This document shows positions 35,615 through 45,753 of a DNA stretch of 52,411 bases, one piece after another (the first letter of the stretch is position 1; each line of letters opens with the position of its first letter). The DNA comes from Amphimedon queenslandica (lineage: Eukaryota; Porifera; Demospongiae; Haplosclerida; Niphatidae). The notes beneath the pieces were generated by a model, which made no database searches, was not told the DNA's origin, and was given only the letters and a program-made list of their open reading frames with translations. The DNA lies in NCBI RefSeq assembly GCF_000090795.2, contig NW_003546266.1:57286-109696 (forward strand), read 5' to 3'. The position numbers and the translations under genes were made by a program.

Positions 35615-36298
35615 AACTGTGCTAATGAAGAATAAGGGTGAGTATTTTGAAGAAGCTCTGGAATAAAGAGACGCAATGAACCTGACCCTTACTTAGTGAA
35701 ATGAACAACAGCATTAATTTCCGTACTTTGCGTATTACTGGGAGGGTACATGCAGTTAAGGCTTTATGGCAAAAGGCTTCTGGTACTAGACAAATTTTTA
35801 CGGCACAGAATAGATGCTTTTTCTCATGGCACCCTCAAAGAAATGAAATTACACATTTGTCCATTTCAAGAAATATATTATCCAAAGATTGAGTATGATA
35901 CTTGCTTGTAGTGTTTTTGGTGTGTAATTGTGATGGCAATGTTGTGTATAAAACCATATGTTTGGCTTCAGGTATAGTAAATAAATAATTATGGGTACTC
36001 ATTAATAGGTTGATAAAGCAGTTATGCAAGAGGCATTTGAAACTTGTTTTAAGTGTAAAAAGGGTATGTACCTGTCTTTTTTGAAAGACTATAACCACAA
36101 CAGTGACACTTTTGATGATGAGAATGTCGTTTTATTATTTTACACTGTACATGTAACAGAAACAATAATTACTCTTGCTGTTGCATATTGGTACAGAATT
36201 TAAACTTTCCTTTTATTTGAATAGGGAAGGTGATATGCAGCCTTCTCTTTTCTTATTTCATGGTCATTCAATTGAATGCACCATTGTTTTATCCCCAG
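35615..36298. other. No gene recognised
   Basis: Short frames on both strands without motif. Contains one TACATGTA near 36146. Confidence 0.4.
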
Positions 36299-36830
36299 AT
36301 CTTGACATGCTAGTAGGCGAAGTGGATGAGCAGCCACAGGCAGAAAGTACACTGAAGGATAGGGGATGGAGGAGGTGCTGCAGCTACAAGACCCACTTGA
36401 AGGCGACAGAGTAGGAGTGAATCAACTAGTGGGTCCACTAAATGAGATACAAGAAACATCTGATGATAGGATACAAGGAGAGACTCACTAGAGGGTCCTC
36501 TTAATGAACTATAGAATGAGTTTCGAGACAAGGTTGGAGGAAACACTTAACTGGAGGGTCCACAGAATAAAGTGAGAGACACATTGGATGATAGGATAGA
36601 AGGAGAGACTCGTAGAGGCTTTACTGAATGAAATACAAGACACATTTCATGATAGGGTAGGAGGCTGTTCTCTCATCCGAGGAGGTGATTGCCGGAGACA
36701 TACGTTTCAAGGACCTGTAGTAGAAAAAGAAAGCATACCTGTAGATAGATCTGAAGCTGTTGGAGGAGATACTAATTTGAGCTGTAAACTATCTTCAAAG
36801 TCAGTAAATGTGTTTGAGACTATTTTTTAT
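36299..36830 (+). pseudogene. Decayed coding exon with an internal 21-residue repeat
   Basis: A good acceptor (TTTTATCCCCAG) ends at about 36298 and opens a frame starting DLDMLVGEVDEQPQAESTL. After a frame change the sequence runs through about five tandem units (36369-36670). In the best frame each reads like PLNEIQETSDDRIQGET, so the period of 61-63 bases matches a 21-residue protein repeat. Downstream the frame continues with GPVVEKESIPVDRSEAVGG. Stops and one- or two-base length changes now break the frame. I do not recognise the protein; acidic, Gln/Asp-rich repeats suggest a coiled or disordered region of a transposon or host protein. Confidence 0.45.
36369..36670 (+). repeat. Minisatellite of ~62-63-bp units (about five)
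   Basis: Units aligned on GAGGGTCC(A/T)C recur at 36431, 36493, 36556 and about 36617, preceded by a more diverged unit from about 36369. Shared core: AATGAGATACAAGA then GATGATAGGATA. Identity between units is about 70-85% by eye. Confidence 0.8.
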
Positions 36831-37084
36831 TTATTGGTTGTATACATGTAGGTTTTCAAGTTTACCAGACATGTGAGCAGTTACAATCTCCTTATGTATA
36901 TTGTATCAATAACAACCCACATTCAATTATCCTCTTGCTCTTTGCAGTGATGTGAGATACTCTGAATCTGATAAACGTAGCAAAAAGCTGCAGTATATTT
37001 TTTTGTACATTCATTATAGAGATTGGTGCAGGAATGATTTTTGAGTAATTTTGCTGTTTTTGGTATCATGTTTTTCAGTCTTTA

Positions 37085-37640
37085 TCTCATAGTTAACAGA
37101 CATGATGTCAAAGTAATACATTACTATTACTAATAACTAGAAAAAAATTCTACTACTATTAGAATTACATCTTTAGTAGATGTAAATGTAATACATTTCT
37201 ATTACTTCACTAATTTCATTATTACTATTACTAGTACTGCATATACATGACTAAATATAATCTAATTATATTACGATTACATCATAATTTGAAATCAGTT
37301 CTCTTGAAAACAATTGACCATTACATTTTATACTTACAAGTTTCTCAAAAACAGTATCAAAAACTCTGCATCACTCCGGTCTAAAAAATTTCCTCCTATA
37401 CTGAAAAATCCTTCAACTGGAGCAGATGTAGCCAGCAGAACTAGATACCGACAGCCAAATTTGCCTAAGTAAGCATACATTGTTTCATGTACTATCCAAA
37501 ATTTGGTGGGATTGTCATTTTCCTGTTAGCATGGCTTGGAAAGGTAAGTTGTAACATCAACTTGGCAGGAGTTACAACCAATTTTACTATTAAATCCTGT
37601 GTCACTGTCATCAAGTAAGTCCATAGGCTGCTTGAATCTT
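37085..37640 (-). pseudogene. hAT transposase C-terminal remnant with adjacent element end
   Basis: On the minus strand, frames at about 37335-37620 read VDVTTYLSKPC, NPTKFWIVHETMYAYLGKFG, LVLLATSAPVEGFFSIGGNF and SDAEFLILFLRNL. The ATSAPVE..FS.GG pattern is the hallmark of the hAT dimerisation domain (Dimer_Tnp_hAT), lying at the C-terminus of the enzyme. Immediately beyond the stop lies an AT-rich block repeating TAATACATTACTATTACT (37105-37230), reminiscent of subterminal repeats of hAT ends. The catalytic domain upstream is not recognisable, so only the 3' part remains. Confidence 0.75.
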
Positions 37641-39439
37641 TCATTTATTTATGATGGTACGTCAGTTTTACACTCAAAAATGAACTTGTGTGTCAGAGCT
37701 ATGTATACTGCTCTTTTGTGAAATAGCTTTTTCCTGATTTAATAATATGGTTTTTGCATATTTTTCATCTTCATTGACACACCATTTCAATTTTAACCTG
37801 GGTCAAACGTAATAACAAGAATATACATGTCAAGATAATCATACTTACTCATTCTGCTATCCAAAAAATTTTCAAGTATCATTAGCATTCTCAAATGACC
37901 AATAATGATGGAAGTGACTTTCCAAGTTCCGTTATACATGGTATTACTAGGCTAAAGGTAACAACATTTTGACTCTTTGAAAACTTTGTAGCTTTGAAAA
38001 AAAGGAGACAAAATGTACACGAGATCTCCCAGAATTTTCCTATCATATCAAGACCGTCAGAACTGCGAAGGCTGGTGAGGTTTTAGCCTCACCCCATTGA
38101 TAGCACCAATTTTTTTTTGTTTCAGCAATTTTAAAAATTAATATATGGTTGTGGTCAGCATTGTTTATTTAGCCAGGCATGTTTCCTATTATTAACTAAA
38201 GTAATAGAAATGCATTTTGTAGGCACGAGCTATAGCACAAATGAAGAGAAGAAAATAATCACTCTTAAAAATGTTTTAGGTTTCATCACTGGTGGTTCCA
38301 CCAATGGGCTTTAGTTCCACTATTGAAATTGATTTTGTAGAGGGAAAGCATCCCAAGTGTAGCACATGTTCCCTCCATATGTACCTCCATATGGATTAAA
38401 TTGATTCCTCTCAGTTTAAAGCCAATGAAGCACTTTCAAGTGGGTATGGCTTGGGAATACATTTTATCATTTGGGATTATTGTCCTTCAAAATTATTGAT
38501 GTATTTGATGAAAAAATAATTCTGGAATTACATGTATATGCATTGTGTATTATACAAGGTACATGGGATGAGTCAGAAGAAAGTTCATCAATCTTAGAGC
38601 AGACTTGCAAAATTTGTTTTTATGAGTGGGCCATTGTACAGGAAATATCAATGACTGGCAAAATGAAAATTCTCATTTCAGGTGCTGTGATTCAACAGCC
38701 ATTGAAGCTCTATTGACAACTGGGCATCACTGGGATGTAGAGATATCTCACTACAGCTAGCTGCTTGGAAAAAAGTTAAAAAGAAGACATCGGTCTCAAG
38801 ATCAGCACCATTTTACTCCACGTTGTCAAAATAATGTCAAAACAATTGTATCTATAAACTAGAAAAATACCATTGTAAAATAATAATTGCATGCATGCCA
38901 AGCAAATTTCTGTCCTAAAATTAGCAGATTGAAGCTCCACCAACCATGAAATAATAGCATTTTGATGAAGTAGTTATACTTTATTATGGCACATCTCTCA
39001 AGATTCTAAACATGCCGCAAGAAACTTTGTAAAAGCACTATGACTGAGTTTGTTTGCTGTATTAAAAGGTATAAAGCTGAAAGAGCATCAAGAAGCAGGA
39101 AGTGTAAAGGGAGAATAAGTGTGCATCACTTCATATGAGATGTGAGTTACCAAACCCTTGAGAGTCAAAAGGGAAGAAATAAGGAGAAACACAGATCAAG
39201 TTCATTGTTGCTAAGAAATTGTTAACAAGCACACCATTCTTTTTGATAAAGGAGGGGTAATTTAGAAATAAAGAAGTGTTTCTCCTTAAGCAAAACATCA
39301 GACAAAATGGTAAGAGATTGCCATTATTCGTATAGTAACAATTACAAGTAACTCATAAGTGGCCAGTCAGTTTTACACCATAAGGTATAGGGGATGTCCA
39401 TACTATAAGGTATGTAGACAAAGTGATATATGAGTAGGA
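37641..39439. other. No gene securely recognised
   Basis: A plus-strand block around 38470-38760 reads QGTWDESEESSSILEQTCKI and, in another frame, EALLTTGHHWDVEISHY; it looks like degraded coding sequence but I cannot name it. The rest is non-coding. Confidence 0.35.
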
Positions 39440-41056
39440 TTAGCAGTCAGACCAGCTCTGCTAGCAATACTATTCCGGTAAGGTAGGAAACAGTTTGTAT
39501 CATGGTTTCTAATATAACAAAACCATGTGGTATCCCTCCTTTTAGATATTGTGCATAGGTCACAAGGATGCTGTTATCCATCTGCTTTGACTGGAAAGAG
39601 AACAAAACGGAGCTTTAGAGCATCCCCTTTGTGAAAGATATATGGCGATCTTTGACTAACCTTGTCAGAGCAGCCATCTCAGTATTTGTTTTGGAGAAAG
39701 AAAAAGCGTTTGACACAGGAACATCAAATAAAAACCAATGTTTTTGTTGCACTTCCTACATTTCACACATACATGGTAGTATTGTCGTAATTGATCATAG
39801 TGATTAACACCTCCAATATAATGGTTATACTGTGTAATGGCCTCAGGATATGGGTAACACTTGCGTTTTCCTGTCCTATCACAGATCTAGTGGAACATTT
39901 TAGCAGGTGATATATAATACTATTACAACTCTTGTGTTCTACCATACAGATACTGTAAGTTTTCACAGAGTAATGCTTTGTATTGTGATAGTCTCCCCAC
40001 TAGAAAATTATCTCTTCTGAAAGGGAAGAAGCTCAGGAGGAAAACCATTTCTGTTCTATCTGATGGGCCTGTAAGCATAAATACAATTCGAGAAAAGATC
40101 TGAAAAGAGTTGAACACTAAAAAAAGTTATCACAATGTACATGGTGATGTTTCTGATGAAGATGAGCTGTATGTTCTTTCACTACTTTTTGTCCTAAATC
40201 TTTCTCACTAGACTTCACTTTTTCTGAATATACTTGAGAACGAGATACTTATCCAGTAACACTATCTGCCCTGACCTATATTTAGAAACCTGATTATAAG
40301 GAATACACTGTTATAGCGAAGAACTTCCTTTATAAGGCACAATTGCTCATCCTCAGCAAACTGACAATGAGGATATAAAGAGACAGCAACTTTTCTTCTA
40401 ACAATCGTAGTATTTCCTGATCTTTCCATAACATATCTGTAGGACCTGTTGTGCTGTTGTTGACAAAATGAAAGTAGCGATGGATCTCAAGAAACCTATC
40501 ACATGTCACACTATTAGATATTAAGTTGTGAAACAACGGATCCCTTCTGCCAATAATCTGACAGGGATAGCAGCCTCACCATTTTCATTATGACGAAGGA
40601 CGCTAACAAATCCTCAATTGTAAAAAAATTCCACTTCAAAAACTTTTTTTCTCCCATATGTGGCATTATTGTTGCTTTAAGTAACAAACATAATTTATTA
40701 CTACAGTATTCCAGAACATCTGTAACACATGAAGAGGGGAAAATGGGCCTGTTGGTTGAACAAATTCATCTACATAAATAGACTCTGCATCTCCTACCCC
40801 AAAGATTGAAAGTAAGCACTAAAAGTAGTGTTTTTACATTGTTTCTGGCTCTGTCCTGAGTAGGTTCACCGTCCATATTCTCAACTTCAGTACTACCATC
40901 TGTTTGCATCTTGACAGCATTACTTTCATTAGCTACACTTACATCTGTTTCTTCTTCAGTTTGTCTGTGACTTAGATAAGTATGTTTTCTGTAAAAACAA
41001 ACATACTCAATTTCACTTTTTTCATGAAATGCTATATCATCTGGATCATCACACAC
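39440..41056 (-). pseudogene. piggyBac transposase remnant
   Basis: Reading the minus strand downward: an acidic N-terminus (40766-41056: DDPDDIAFHEK, EEETDVSVANES); a block with VDEFVQPTGPFSPLHVLQMF (about 40730-40790); DPLFHNLISNSVTCDRFLEI then RYFHFVNNSTTGP (40400-40536), the signature of the piggyBac DDE_Tnp_1_7 domain; VHCDNFF (about 40130-40150), carrying a catalytic-type Asp; degraded GT+RSNR.GFP-like sequence; YPEAITQYNHYIGGVNHYDQ with LRQYYHV (39790-39860), the conserved YN..MGGVD..DQ box; and a Cys-poor remnant of the C-terminal ring-like region near 39440-39560. Stops and frameshifts are frequent. piggyBac inserts at TTAA; termini were not resolved. Confidence 0.88.
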
Positions 41057-41599
41057 AGACTAAAGCAAAAATTCTGGCTTTATCATATAGAAGGATATCT
41101 CTAGGTCAGAAAGCCTCCTTACCATTATCTTATCATTTCAGTTCTAATGTCAACAAAGAACTTCTAGCAGCTATGACAGCTATGTTATGCAGCAGTAATA
41201 ATAACCGCTAGTTGCTTTGTAAATGAACAATTCTAAAACATATTTCGTTATTATGAAATGTGTTGATTGTACGTAAAATATGTATTTTGTAATTAAAGGG
41301 TTTAATCATTGTCTGACATCATGAGCAATGGGTCTATCACTGTCAGTTTAATTTGGTTACACACCTCTTTCTCAGATTAAATCTCTTGAAAACACCAAGG
41401 GCTTTGCCCTTGGGTTTTAAATAGCTGTAATCCATCCAAATCAATGTGAAACCTATATATGCTGTAAAACTAGAGATTTTATGAATTTCAATGCCGGTAA
41501 ACAAAATTCTCATAGTAGCACTAGAACTCAGCCTAGCATCACATGTCCCAATCAATCATGGCCTCTGGACTCCAAGGCTAAGTCATATAATCTGTCAAC

Positions 41600-42960
41600 T
41601 GCCTCTTATAAAGAGGGTTGACAGCGCATATTGGAAATTGCCAAAGGGCATGCCTTCGACCTAGAAAGAACCGATTTTAAAGTTATTATTAAGTATACAT
41701 ATGCATAAAAGTAGCCCCACTTACCTATGTGCATGACAGTTAATATCAAGACATGCATTACCAGACAACTCAGTACATCTTGAACTCCAGTTACTTGTCC
41801 AGACACGACAGCAGCTCCATCAAAACATTGAGCAACACAATTTCTAATATCTAATCATAGTGCCTGTATCATTTATAGAGTTTTATCTGCCAATGTTCCA
41901 ATATCAAGCTCATAGAGATCATGCAGAATAACCTTTGAAATGTTCATTGACTTTGAAGTCTTTCTTTACATATCTAATACACAACGACAATGCTCTTGTC
42001 TACTAGTATCCTTTTGTTGTCAGCAATAACTGCATGCCATTCAGACTCCTTAACTTTATTAACTATATGGTTTAGCACACAGTATTTGTAGTAGCTGTCA
42101 GAGGGTCATTCTGTATGATCTTTGAGAGATACTTGGCATTGCTTGGCATTGTTGAGGTAGTTTAGGTGATTATGTAAAGTAATTTAATAATTTCAACAAA
42201 ATTTCCTTTATTGCTTGATGTACTAGTTTCATTCTGTCCGCTAAGAGCAATTCCCTGTCTAACACAAAAAACAGGTATCTTTGCAAGAAATGTAATATAT
42301 CTGCAATTGGCAGCTATTGTTGCTATTTGTTGACTTTAAAGTTCATTAGCAATTGCTTGTGTCGGCTTGTATGCAGTCCACTTTGTCATGCTGTCCTTGT
42401 GCCTCACTGATACAGAATGCTTCTTCAATTTCTCCACTATTTTCTTCCAGTTTCTAAATCCATTATTATTAAATGCTTTCTCGATTAAAGCTGAGAGTGA
42501 AAATACAGCCAACAGCTATAACAATAAAATTAATAGTGTCTTGTTGTATGGAATATTCCATAATGGGATACAACGATACCAGCGAGCAGCAAATGAACAG
42601 TTCCTATCACTTTTCCAGTCCTCTGATAATTGCTAAGTTAGGTTAAATTGAATTATCAATAGCAGAAGATACAATATCATAGGGCTGCCTTAATGAGTGA
42701 TCATCATCCTCCATATCATCAGTAGTAGACGTGTCTTGTAGACTGTAGCCAGCAGGAAACTGAGAGATTACTTCAATGTCAGCTGCCTCTAGTTCAGAAC
42801 TGTATTAAGTAAGTGCAGATGATTGGCAATCAGAAGATAAGCAACTACTCGAACTAGCTTTATGTGATAAATCCGACTCAGCAGTCCTGGGAACTGTTTT
42901 ATTACTGCTGCAAGTGCCACAAACTCTGAGAGCTTAGACTATCTCTTCATGGCTTTTTCT
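41600..42960 (-). pseudogene. hAT transposase with TTF-type finger (ZMYM1-like), decayed
   Basis: Minus-strand blocks in order: acidic leader LEAADIEVISQFPAGYSLQD (about 42720-42800); EDWKSDRNCSFAARWYRCIP (TTF-type finger region) and EKAFNNNGFRNWKKIVEKLK with a following His-Ser-x3-His (about 42380-42490); IALSGQNETSTSSNKGNFVE with IIKLL (about 42180-42250); AKYLSKIIQNDPL (about 42110-42140); LSLCIRYVKKDFKVNEHFKG (about 41930-42000); and NCVAQCFDGAAVVSGQ then VTGVQDVLS (about 41770-41850). These match the DUF4371/hAT family related to ZMYM1, whose QGYDGA..MSG box holds a catalytic Asp. The C-terminal dimerisation domain was not found. Its 5' element end lies at 43084. Confidence 0.85.
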
Positions 42961-43070
42961 CACAGACCATGTGCTAATTGCAATTCTAAAATTTTTATAT
43001 TCTAATTTCTCATTATGAGGTAGCTAATTCAATAAAAATTTTTTAATAAAAATTTAGGGGTGGGCCTTAT

Positions 43071-43084
43071 TAGATCCGCCACTG
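43071..43084 (-). repeat. 5' terminal repeat of the hAT element
   Basis: On the minus strand this reads CAGTGGCGGATCTA, a form typical of hAT ends (CAG.GGCGGATC). Compare CAGTGGTGGTTTTA at the hAT end at 51719. It lies about 100 bp upstream of the decayed transposase. The adjacent 8 bp (43085-43092, GCCATAAA) would be one target duplication; the other copy was not found. Confidence 0.65.
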
Positions 43085-43640
43085 GCCATAAATAATCTGA
43101 TACCAATTCCCTGGAAGCTTTGAAATGCTTCCAGGATGGTGAGAGTCCATTGAACATGTATCAGTACTATAGGGCTCAGAACCACTGTTGGTGGTACTGT
43201 CATTTTCATGGCGGGGTCGCTTAGACCCACATTGACACTGCCTAGTACCTTCAGCATACCAGTTTCGTTTCCATCAATGCTAATCTCACTGTCAATATTG
43301 TACGTCCTACCATCTCCCCTAATAGTCTCAACAAATTGATCTTCCTTTGATTCTGGCACACTGCTGCTAGCTTGAGCTTTTGCAATAAGTAAGTGATCTC
43401 TGCTGTTTTTTTTTCTTGTATGTGCACAAACGTGTGCAAAAATTAATCCTTTGTGCTTGTGTAAATTCTTCATCACAATAATAATTATTATTATGAATTG
43501 AATAATAATGACTTTTCCTCCATTTGGGTGTCTTCTTCATCGACTGGGCAACTACAAAATGCACATTGCCACTCTGGATCCAATTGTTGGTCCTTTGAAA
43601 TCCTACTCAATTTTGTTTATGTACTTTTATGGTCTTATTA
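43085..43640 (-). pseudogene. Unidentified decayed coding region next to the hAT insertion
   Basis: On the minus strand an acceptor-like GAGTAG near 43600 precedes KDQQLDPEWQCAFCSCPVDE (43500-43600), which looks like a Cys-containing exon. Further on, different frames read VPESKEDQFVETIRGDG and QCQCGSKRPRHENDSTNSGS, then SISKLPGNWYQIIYGQ ending exactly at the hAT terminus. A 140-codon frame (43054-43476) crosses from this region into the hAT end, so it is not a real protein end to end. The stretch appears to be a gene or older transposon interrupted by the hAT element; I do not recognise the family. Confidence 0.35.
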
Positions 43641-44363
43641 TTATTTTTGCTTCCTGTCTAATTCTGTGTTAGTTGTTAAAGATGTTTGTAATGATGGACT
43701 TGATGGAGAAGACAGTTTATAATAGCAGAAGATGGTCCTAATGAAATGCACAATGGTGGAACAGAAGATGTATCTCTTATGCATGTATATTGAATTAATA
43801 TTCTTTATCTCTTTGGTATTGATTCATTGTTGAAATATGGTTTGCTTGTTTGCTCCCCCTGGTGTTGCCTGTTACTATTTTACGTGCATTATGAGTTGAC
43901 AACTCTTAGTGCTTGTTGATTGTTTAAAAATTCTGTGCATATTGGAATTCTTGTTTGTTCTGCACCTTTGGTGCTGTTGACCAAATTACTTCTGAAGGGC
44001 ATATTGGCAAATCTCTTCACTAAGGAAAGAATTCACACCAGGTAGTGTGAAGAGATATGTTACATTTTTGATGAATGAGAAGCTAAAAGTAGATAATTGT
44101 AATAAGTTTGCACTGCCTGTATCTTTTCTTACCAGTTATTCTTATTCTTAGCACAGTTTCTTTACTGAGTATAATGTTGTTCCTTTCTTTTGCTTTAGGA
44201 CTTACTATTGACTTGTTCCCTGTCACAGTCCACTATACGAATCATCTTCTAACCACTGTAGGTAAAGATAAGTATAATTTACTTTACCACCATGCTGTGC
44301 TAAACCATTTATTAAAAACTATATCATCATTAATATATTTATAATTTGGTGTATGCATAGAGA
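43641..44363. other. No gene recognised
   Basis: Short plus-strand frames only; nothing with motif support before the MITE. Confidence 0.4.
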
Positions 44364-44608
44364 ATATGTGACCATAATTGACAAAAGGGCCCTTATGGCG
44401 GATTTTAAAATTGATAGTTATAATGGAAAATATCAACCTGTGAGTGCTTTGTTAGACAATCATTGTTTCTAAAAGTTTCATGGTAACTTTTTGCATCCTG
44501 TGGAGTAATTTTATGATAACTGGGGCTCAGGAAGTTGGATTTCTTAGGCTGGAAAGACAAATTTCACTACCCGCCATAAGGTACCTTTTGTCAATTATGG
44601 TCACATAT
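44364..44608. mobile_element. 245-bp MITE, copy 2
   Basis: Same orientation, ends and length as 995-1239, with shared interior words such as ATATCAACCTGTGA and TTTTTGCATCCTGTGGAGTA. Both copies are bordered by ATAT. Differences are spread substitutions (roughly 12-15%) with compensating indels, so the copies are independent and not very recent. Confidence 0.92.
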
Positions 44609-45187
44609 TAACTATGTTGAATGTAGGTATTCTTATGGCATTTTTATCATTGTTTCATGATTAAAGCCTGGTTGAGGCTGTTGTAAGGATTCTGTGGTTA
44701 GCATGCAATTGTTGCAGAAAGATACTTCCTTTACATAACATAATTATTAGTGTGTATTTTAATCCAGACACACATGCATGGTTTTGCTATATTCGGCATA
44801 GGCCTACCTGTAGCTTTTGTCTGCAGACCATGTGTAAGCTGCCTTAAAAATGGTTTAAGTGACTTGTAGCTTGTAGAAAAATTTGATGTATTTAAGAGTT
44901 CAAAAAATTTGTTGAACTTGGCAATGAAATTTGCTGTTTCTGAGGCTTCATTTTATAGAAGTGTCTGTATAGTAACACTAGCGGTAGAACTGACAACCTA
45001 TAATGTATGCAAAATTTTTAAATAATTAAGTCTTGACACTTGTGCTTCTAATGCACCTTCAATCTGGGATAGCTAGTTCAAGTCATCTATTTATATTTCA
45101 GTTTAGGCAGTAAAGTTTTGATCTCAAATTTTCGTTTCGTTCATAGAATTCCATTACAAACCTCCATGAGATTGCCTTACTATTGAA
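44609..45187. other. No gene recognised
   Basis: Non-coding DNA between two repeats; nothing seen. Confidence 0.45.
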
Positions 45188-45497
45188 GTGTAACAAGTAA
45201 ATAAAGAACATTAAAAATGGAGAAGTAGTAGGATTAAATTGTAAAAGAGTTAAGAAACAAGAGGGTACTTGCAAAGTGGTGTGATAACATATCCTACACC
45301 ACTGTATGAAGAATATTACCCAAAAGCATTGTAACTTATCCACACAGGCTACTACATGATAACTATGACGCCATTTCTTTCATGCAGTGGTGTAGGATTT
45401 GTTATCACACCGCTTTGCTCTTGTTTCTTTACTTTTTTATAAATTTAATCCTACTACTTTTCCATTTTTAATGTTTTTTTATTTACTTTTTAACATT
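45188..45497. mobile_element. 310-bp foldback element with ~125-bp arms
   Basis: Arms at 45188-45312 and 45373-45497 are inverted copies (for instance GTGATAACATATCCTACACC against GGTGTAGGATTTGTTATCAC) around a 60-base spacer. Outer ends read GTAACAAGTAAATAAAGAAC. No coding sequence is seen; the 81-codon frame at 45098-45343 is the translated arm. Confidence 0.88.
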
Positions 45498-45753
45498 CTT
45501 TTTCTTAAATTAATAAAATTACTTTCTGTTATGATTACAGGTATGTCGTTAGGTTAATTATATTCATGCTAATTACGTGCGCATAAATTAAAATGGCATC
45601 AAACCACAAACTAACGCAGCGCTGCAGCTGGAATTTGTGTTCCATTGTTTTCTGTCCTTACTTCTTTTTGAAGCCACATGTTGGGTCCTTGACCCAGGCT
45701 CAAAGGAATGATGTAAAAGCCAACTTGAGCAGCTCTCTGGCTTAAAAGATTCC

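Noticed and set aside
41395..41413. CCAAGGGCTTTGCCCTTGG hairpin as terminator or element end
   Set aside because: Eight-base arms alone are not informative in this genome; no U-run or repeat partner.
43054..43476. A 140-codon minus-strand frame as one gene
   Set aside because: It crosses the hAT terminus at 43084, and better coding-like segments lie in another frame; only the region is listed.
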